A stretch of 64,000 nt of DNA from Arthrobacter sp. zg-Y769 (lineage in GTDB: Bacteria; Actinomycetota; Actinomycetes; Actinomycetales; Micrococcaceae), in contig NZ_JAJJOE010000008.1 of NCBI RefSeq assembly GCF_020907405.1, forward strand, positions 310,001 through 374,000, in the 5' to 3' direction. Under the pieces are notes generated by a model that did no database searches, had not been told where the DNA came from, and saw only the letters and a program-made list of their open reading frames with translations. Positions 58,198 to 64,000 of this stretch are shown one piece after another. The position numbers were made by a program, and so were the translations under genes. Position 1 is the first letter of the stretch; every line of letters starts with the position of its first letter.

Positions 58198-58518
58198 ATG
58201 GGCACAGACCAGTACCATGAGCCGCCTTCCGAACTTCCCGCAGAAACCCGGACGTTTGCGCGGATGTGCGCCAGCCTGGCAGAGGAAGCCGAGGCCATCG
58301 GCTGGTACGTCCAGCGGACGGCGGTGGAGCCCGACGCCGAGTCCCGGGCGATCATGCTTGATTCGCTCGGCGAGGAATTCAAGCACTTCAGCATGGAACT
58401 CGAGTTCCTGCTGCGCCGCACTCCCCTCTGGCGGGAAATCGCCTACGGCATCCTCTTCTCCGAGGGAGACATAGTCCGGCACGGCGAAGCCTCGGAGGCC
58501 GAAGCAACCGGCGACTAG
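58198..58518 (+). CDS. EncFtn-like ferritin-family protein
   Basis: 106 residues, two antiparallel helices. The metal-site pattern of encapsulated ferritin (EncFtn) is kept: Glu30 in AEEAEAIGWYVQR, with Trp36 and Tyr37, and the ExxH pair Glu60-His63 in GEEFKHFSMELEFLLRRTPLW-like sequence. EncFtn forms a ferroxidase at a dimer interface and usually works inside an encapsulin shell. Here no C-terminal loading peptide is seen (end GEASEAEATGD) and no encapsulin gene lies nearby. An AGGAG site precedes the ATG, and the V-ATPase operon starts 48 nt after its stop, probably on the same transcript. Confidence 0.75.
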   Translation: MGTDQYHEPPSELPAETRTFARMCASLAEEAEAIGWYVQRTAVEPDAESRAIMLDSLGEEFKHFSMELEFLLRRTPLWREIAYGILFSEGDIVRHGEASEAEATGD

Positions 58519-58565
58519 TCCCCCGGCAACCCCGCAACCACTCCTCCGCTCAGGGAGGTGCCGCC

Positions 58566-59009
58566 ATGGCACGCAACAGCCTGCTGGACCGTTTCCGACC
58601 CGTCGGTGCGCCCGGCCCCGCCGGGCCGGCCGGTGTTCCGGCCACTGATGACGAAGGAACGGCCGCCGAGCTGATCCCCGTCTTCGAGGCCCTCGAGCCC
58701 ACGATCGATGAGGGCACCGGGCTCACCGAATCAGCCGCCGCCCAGGCGCAGCAGACCGTCGCCGCCGCCCGCAGGCAGGCCGCCGCCCTTGTGGAGCAGG
58801 CCCGGATGGACAGTGCGGCGGTACGGACCGAAGCCGCGGCGCGGGTCTCCGCTGAAGCCGCGCAGGAGGACGAGCAGCTGCTCGCCGACGCCAGGGAAGA
58901 GGCACAGGCGCTCCGGAGCCGCGGCGAGTCCCGGGTACCGGAACTCGCATCCGCCATTGTGGCGGATCTGGTTCAGGACCTGCTGGGCCGGGGAACGGAC
59001 ACCGGCTGA
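58566..59009 (+). CDS. V-type ATPase peripheral stalk subunit (G/H-like)
   Basis: 147 residues. A Pro/Gly-rich start is followed by a long Ala/Glu/Arg coiled coil (TVAAARRQAAALVEQARMDS through EEAQALRSRGE), as in subunit G/H of bacterial and archaeal V/A-ATPases, which pairs with subunit E in the peripheral stalk. GGGAGG stands 8 nt before the ATG. Its last base overlaps the start of the next gene. Identification rests on coiled-coil form and operon position. Confidence 0.78.
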   Translation: MARNSLLDRFRPVGAPGPAGPAGVPATDDEGTAAELIPVFEALEPTIDEGTGLTESAAAQAQQTVAAARRQAAALVEQARMDSAAVRTEAAARVSAEAAQEDEQLLADAREEAQALRSRGESRVPELASAIVADLVQDLLGRGTDTG

Positions 59010-59954
59010 TGAGGGCGGATTGGGTGGCGGCCTCGGTCCGGGCGCGGTCCATGGCGCAGCGGCGGGTGGGCGCCGGGATGTGCCGGGACCTGTCCGCCCT
59101 GCCGAGCCTGCCCGCCGCCGTCGAGGCGCTCAACGAGTCGGTGTACTCCGGCGACCTGGCCGGCGCCCGGACATTGGGCTCCGCACAGCAGGCCACCCGG
59201 AGTGCCGTGCTCTGGCAGCTGCGTGTCCTGGCCGGGTGGCTCCCGGCCGGCCAGGACACCCAGCTGGTGCGGGCGGCCGCCGCACGGTTCGAAGCGGACA
59301 ACATCCTTACCCTCGCCGCCGCACTCCGGGCGGATACGGGGGCGAATACAGGCACGGAACCCGGCACAGCTGCCCCGTTAGGATCTGCCTTCGACCTCGG
59401 TGGGTTGGCCACGGCCTGGCCGCGGCTGCGCACCGCGGACTCCCCCGAAATGCTGCAGGCAATGCTGGCCGCGTCGCCTTGGGGTGACCCCGGCCCGGCT
59501 TCGGCGCTCCCCGACATGCTCACCGCCGTCTGGCTCCGCCGGTTGGCCGCCGCGGCCCCGGCCGCGCGCCCCTGGGCTGTTGCCGGGGCCGTGCTGCTGG
59601 CTGCCCGTTTGCTGCTGGTGAACGGCGTCCGCCCGACGGACCGCCTCGTATCCCTGCTCCGTCCACTGATCGGCACCGGATGGACGGAGGCCGCCTCGCT
59701 GCCGGAGTTGACCTCGGCCCTCAGCCCGGGCGCCGGCCGGATCCTGGCCGAGGTGCAGGAGCCGCATGAACTGTGGCAGGCGGAGGCCCGCCTTGCCGCC
59801 CAGGTGGAAACGGACGGCTTCGGCCTGCTGCGGGCCGGGCTGCCCGGCCCGGACGTGGTGCTCGGCGCCATGGCGGTCCTGGCTGCCGACGCGTGGCGGG
59901 TCCGCGCTGCACTGGCCGCGGCAGCCGCAGGCACCGGGAGAAGCGAGGTGCTCG

Positions 59955-59968
<14 letters not shown>
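59009..59968 (+). CDS. V-type ATPase subunit C (AC39/d-like)
   Basis: 319 residues, helical. Sequence is divergent, but length, all-alpha character (ADNILTLAAALRADTG; MLTAVWLRRLAAAAPAARPW) and position between the stalk and membrane subunits fit the V_ATPase_C/AC39 family, the funnel that couples the central shaft to the rotor ring. The EADNILTLAAALRA stretch matches the family motif in which an Asn-rich helix follows the acidic residues. It overlaps the subunit I gene by 14 bp. Confidence 0.7.
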
Positions 59969-61958
<1,990 letters not shown>

Positions 61959-61962
<4 letters not shown>

Positions 61963-62486
61963 CCCGGCTGCCGCAGGGTGCGGAGGCGGCCCTGGACCCG
62001 GTGCGGCAGGCACTGAGGCGGGATGCCGAGACAGCCGCCGCCCGGTCCGAGGCTGACGCGCGGCAGCAGGCCGCCGACCTGCTGGGCAGGGCGCAGGCGG
62101 AGGCGGACGATATCCACCGCACCGCGCAGCGCGAAGGTGCCGAAGCCGCCCGGGCCGATGCCGCGGCTTCCTCCGCCCGTGCCCGCCGTCAGGCGCGCCG
62201 GACCGTCCTCGCCGAGCAGGAACACCTGCGGTCGCTCCTGGCCGCACAGGTCCAGGAGCAGGTCCGTGAAGTGCGGCGGGACCCGCGCTACCCGCAGATC
62301 CTGCGGCGGCTGACCGCGGAGGCGGACCGGATCCTCGGACCGATGGCGTCAGTGACCGAAAGCCACAAGGGGGGCGTGACCGGCACGGCCGGCTCGCGGC
62401 GGCTGGACCTGTCGCTGCCCACCCTGGCCGACCAGGCGCTGGAGGACCATTCCGGGGAGGTGCGGCGGCTATGGCACGACGGATGA
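61959..62486 (+). CDS. V-type ATPase subunit E
   Basis: 175 residues. An N-terminal coiled coil (AETAAARSEADARQQAADLL, GRAQAEADDIHRTAQREG) and a globular end (RDPRYPQILRRLTAEADRIL; LDLSLPTLADQALEDHSGEV) fit subunit E, the partner of the G/H subunit in the peripheral stalk. ATGA overlaps link it to F and A. Confidence 0.82.
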
Positions 62487-64000
62487 GGGCTTCGGAACCG
62501 GCGGAAACAGGCGGCAGCGGCCGGATCACCCGGGTCAGCGGACCGCTGGTGGAAATCAGCGGCCTGACCGGGCTGTCCATGCTCGAAGTGGTCAATATCG
62601 GCCCGGACGGCATTGCCGCGCAGGCGGTATCCATCAACGGGGACCAGGCCACCCTGCAGGCCTACGAATACACCGGCGGGCTGAAGGCCGGCGACCGTGC
62701 CGAACGGACCGGCCACCAGCTGGCCGGGCTGCTGGGACCGGGGCTGCTGGGCACCGTCTTCGACGGGCTGCTGCGCCCGCTCTCCTCCGCTCCGCTCTGG
62801 CTGACGCAGGAACGGCAGAGCTCAGCCGAGGACCCCGCAGTGCTGGAAACCCGGTGGGAGTTCGCGCCGTCGGTAGCCGTCGGCGAGACCGTGCGGGCCG
62901 GACAGGTCCTGGGCACCGTGCCCGGCGTGGGCACAATTGAGTTTCGGGTGCTGGCGCCGCCGTCGGTCTCCGGCGAGGTGACGTGGCTGGCCGAGGGCAA
63001 GGTCCGGCCGCTGGATCCGGTGGCCCGGATCGGCGGCATGGAGGTGCCCCTCGCGCAGCGCTGGCCGGTGCACCGCCCGCGGCCGTTCGGCGAGCGCATC
63101 ACGGATCTGGTGCCGCTGCAGACCGGGCAGCGGGTCCTGGATCTGCTGTTCCCGGTTCCCCGCGGCGCGGCTGCCGCGGTACCCGGCGGCTTCGGCACCG
63201 GCAAGACCCTCACCCTGCAGCAGATCGCCAAGTGGTCCAACGCGGACGTGATTGTCTACGTGGGGTGCGGCGAGCGCGGCAACGAGATGGCCGACGTGCT
63301 GGACGGACTCTCGGGGCTGGACGATCCCCGTACCGGCGGCAAGCTGATTGACCGGACCGTCATCATTGCCAATACCTCCAATATGCCCATGATGGCCCGG
63401 GAAGCGTCCATCGCCTCCGGCGTCACCGTAGCCGAGTTCTTCCGCGACATGGGCTACGACGCCGTCGTGATTGCCGACTCCACCTCCCGCTGGGCCGAGG
63501 CTCTGCGCGAGTTCGCCAACCGCAACGGGGACCTCCCCGCCGAGGAAGGGTATCCGGCCTCCCTCGCCAGTGAGCTCGCCGCGTTCTACGAGCGGGCCGC
63601 CCGGGTGCGGACGCTGGGCGGGGCGACGGCGTCGGTCACCGTGATCGGGGCGGTCTCCCCTCCTGGCGGAGATATGAGCGAACCGGTGACCACCGGCACC
63701 CAGCGCTTTGTCCGCTCGCTGTGGCTGCTGGACCGGGACCTCGCCTACTCCCGGCACTACCCCGCCGTCAGCTGGCGCGGTTCCTTTTCCCGTGACGCCG
63801 AGTCGCTGGGCCGCTGGTACTCCGCCCACGGGGATCCGAGGTGGGCGCAGCGCCGGGCCTCCGCCACCCTGCTCCTCTCGGAGGCGGACCGCCTGACCGC
63901 CTTGGCCGAGATCATCGGCGCCTCCTCCCTCCCCGGACATGAGCAGATGGTCCTGCTCGGCGGGCGCCTGCTGCGCGACGGGGTGCTGCTGCAGAACGCG
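62483..64000 (+). CDS. V-type ATPase catalytic subunit A (3' end outside window)
   Basis: 506 codons are present and the frame is open at the window end; the family has about 580. Beta-barrel start RITRVSGPLVEISGLTGLSM, the A-specific inserted region around residues 110-190, P-loop VPGGFGTGKTLTLQQIAKWS (residues about 235-242), YVGCGERGNEMADVL with the catalytic Glu, and DSTSRWAEALREF are clear. It hydrolyses or makes ATP in the V1 head with subunit B, presumably encoded just beyond. ATG at 62483 overlaps the E stop by ATGA; an ATG 12 nt upstream is in frame. Confidence 0.95.
   Translation, partial: MRASEPAETGGSGRITRVSGPLVEISGLTGLSMLEVVNIGPDGIAAQAVSINGDQATLQAYEYTGGLKAGDRAERTGHQLAGLLGPGLLGTVFDGLLRPLSSAPLWLTQERQSSAEDPAVLETRWEFAPSVAVGETVRAGQVLGTVPGVGTIEFRVLAPPSVSGEVTWLAEGKVRPLDPVARIGGMEVPLAQRWPVHRPRPFGERITDLVPLQTGQRVLDLLFPVPRGAAAAVPGGFGTGKTLTLQQIAKWSNADVIVYVGCGERGNEMADVLDGLSGLDDPRTGGKLIDRTVIIANTSNMPMMAREASIASGVTVAEFFRDMGYDAVVIADSTSRWAEALREFANRNGDLPAEEGYPASLASELAAFYERAARVRTLGGATASVTVIGAVSPPGGDMSEPVTTGTQRFVRSLWLLDRDLAYSRHYPAVSWRGSFSRDAESLGRWYSAHGDPRWAQRRASATLLLSEADRLTALAEIIGASSLPGHEQMVLLGGRLLRDGVLLQNA

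Overview
The window looks like about 64 kb of a high-GC actinobacterial chromosome, most likely an Arthrobacter-type member of the Micrococcaceae (inference, no search run). The signs are GC-rich third codon positions, GTG and TTG starts, DUF222-HNH and CU044_5270-type proteins, a CgArsR-like arsenic regulator, a PnuC-like riboflavin transporter under an FMN riboswitch, and many apparently leaderless genes in which a TAGGCT-type -10 box lies 6-7 nt before the start codon.

Layout. 1-12.4 kb: accessory metabolism and regulation, including a methyltransferase, acetyltransferase, SDR, an ECF sigma factor with a membrane partner, a MerR-peroxiredoxin fusion with its own MerR-type promoter, cupin, epoxide-hydrolase-like enzyme with a divergent CGNR regulator, APH-type kinase, lipoprotein and a winged-helix/membrane pair. 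12.4-22.3 kb: a patchwork with a CPT-like kinase, a truncated MFS gene, an exonuclease-endonuclease-phosphatase gene on an apparently inserted fragment, a membrane/XRE/MFS operon, proline iminopeptidase, a serine hydrolase with twin palindromic operators, and remnants of a serine recombinase and a TetR regulator. 22.3-26.7 kb: an arsenic resistance cluster (acr3, arsC, ArsO-like flavoprotein with a cysteine-pair repeat tail, SMR pair, divergent arsR). 26.7-33.2 kb: MerR, a small ORF broken by a heptamer repeat, LLM monooxygenase, GNAT remnant, RidA, MFS, CPBP, AlkC-like and DUF1801 genes.

33.2-39 kb is housekeeping: pnuX with FMN riboswitch, rpe, rsmB, fmt, def, and a PD-(D/E)XK protein. 39.0-40.0 kb holds seven tRNA genes with a duplicated Val-Gly unit and a strong terminator. 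40-51 kb: small membrane protein, GNAT, SRPBCC, VOC, NmrA-like, CPBP, ScyD/ScyE-like, MT0933-type antitoxin, zapE, and DUF222-HNH followed by a 103-bp tandem repeat. 51.6-58.1 kb: sulfurtransferase-sufE, ybaK, methyltransferase, CPBP, hydrolase, msrB and flavin reductase. 58.2-64 kb: an EncFtn-like ferritin protein directly before a tightly coupled V-type ATPase operon (peripheral stalk, C, I, K, F, E, A), whose A gene runs off the window.

The most interesting points are the EncFtn-like protein without visible encapsulin at the head of the V-ATPase operon, the MerR-peroxiredoxin fusion with self-operator, the cysteine-pair tail on the arsenic flavoprotein, and the small ORF whose frame is restored if one of three GCGCCAT heptamers is removed.
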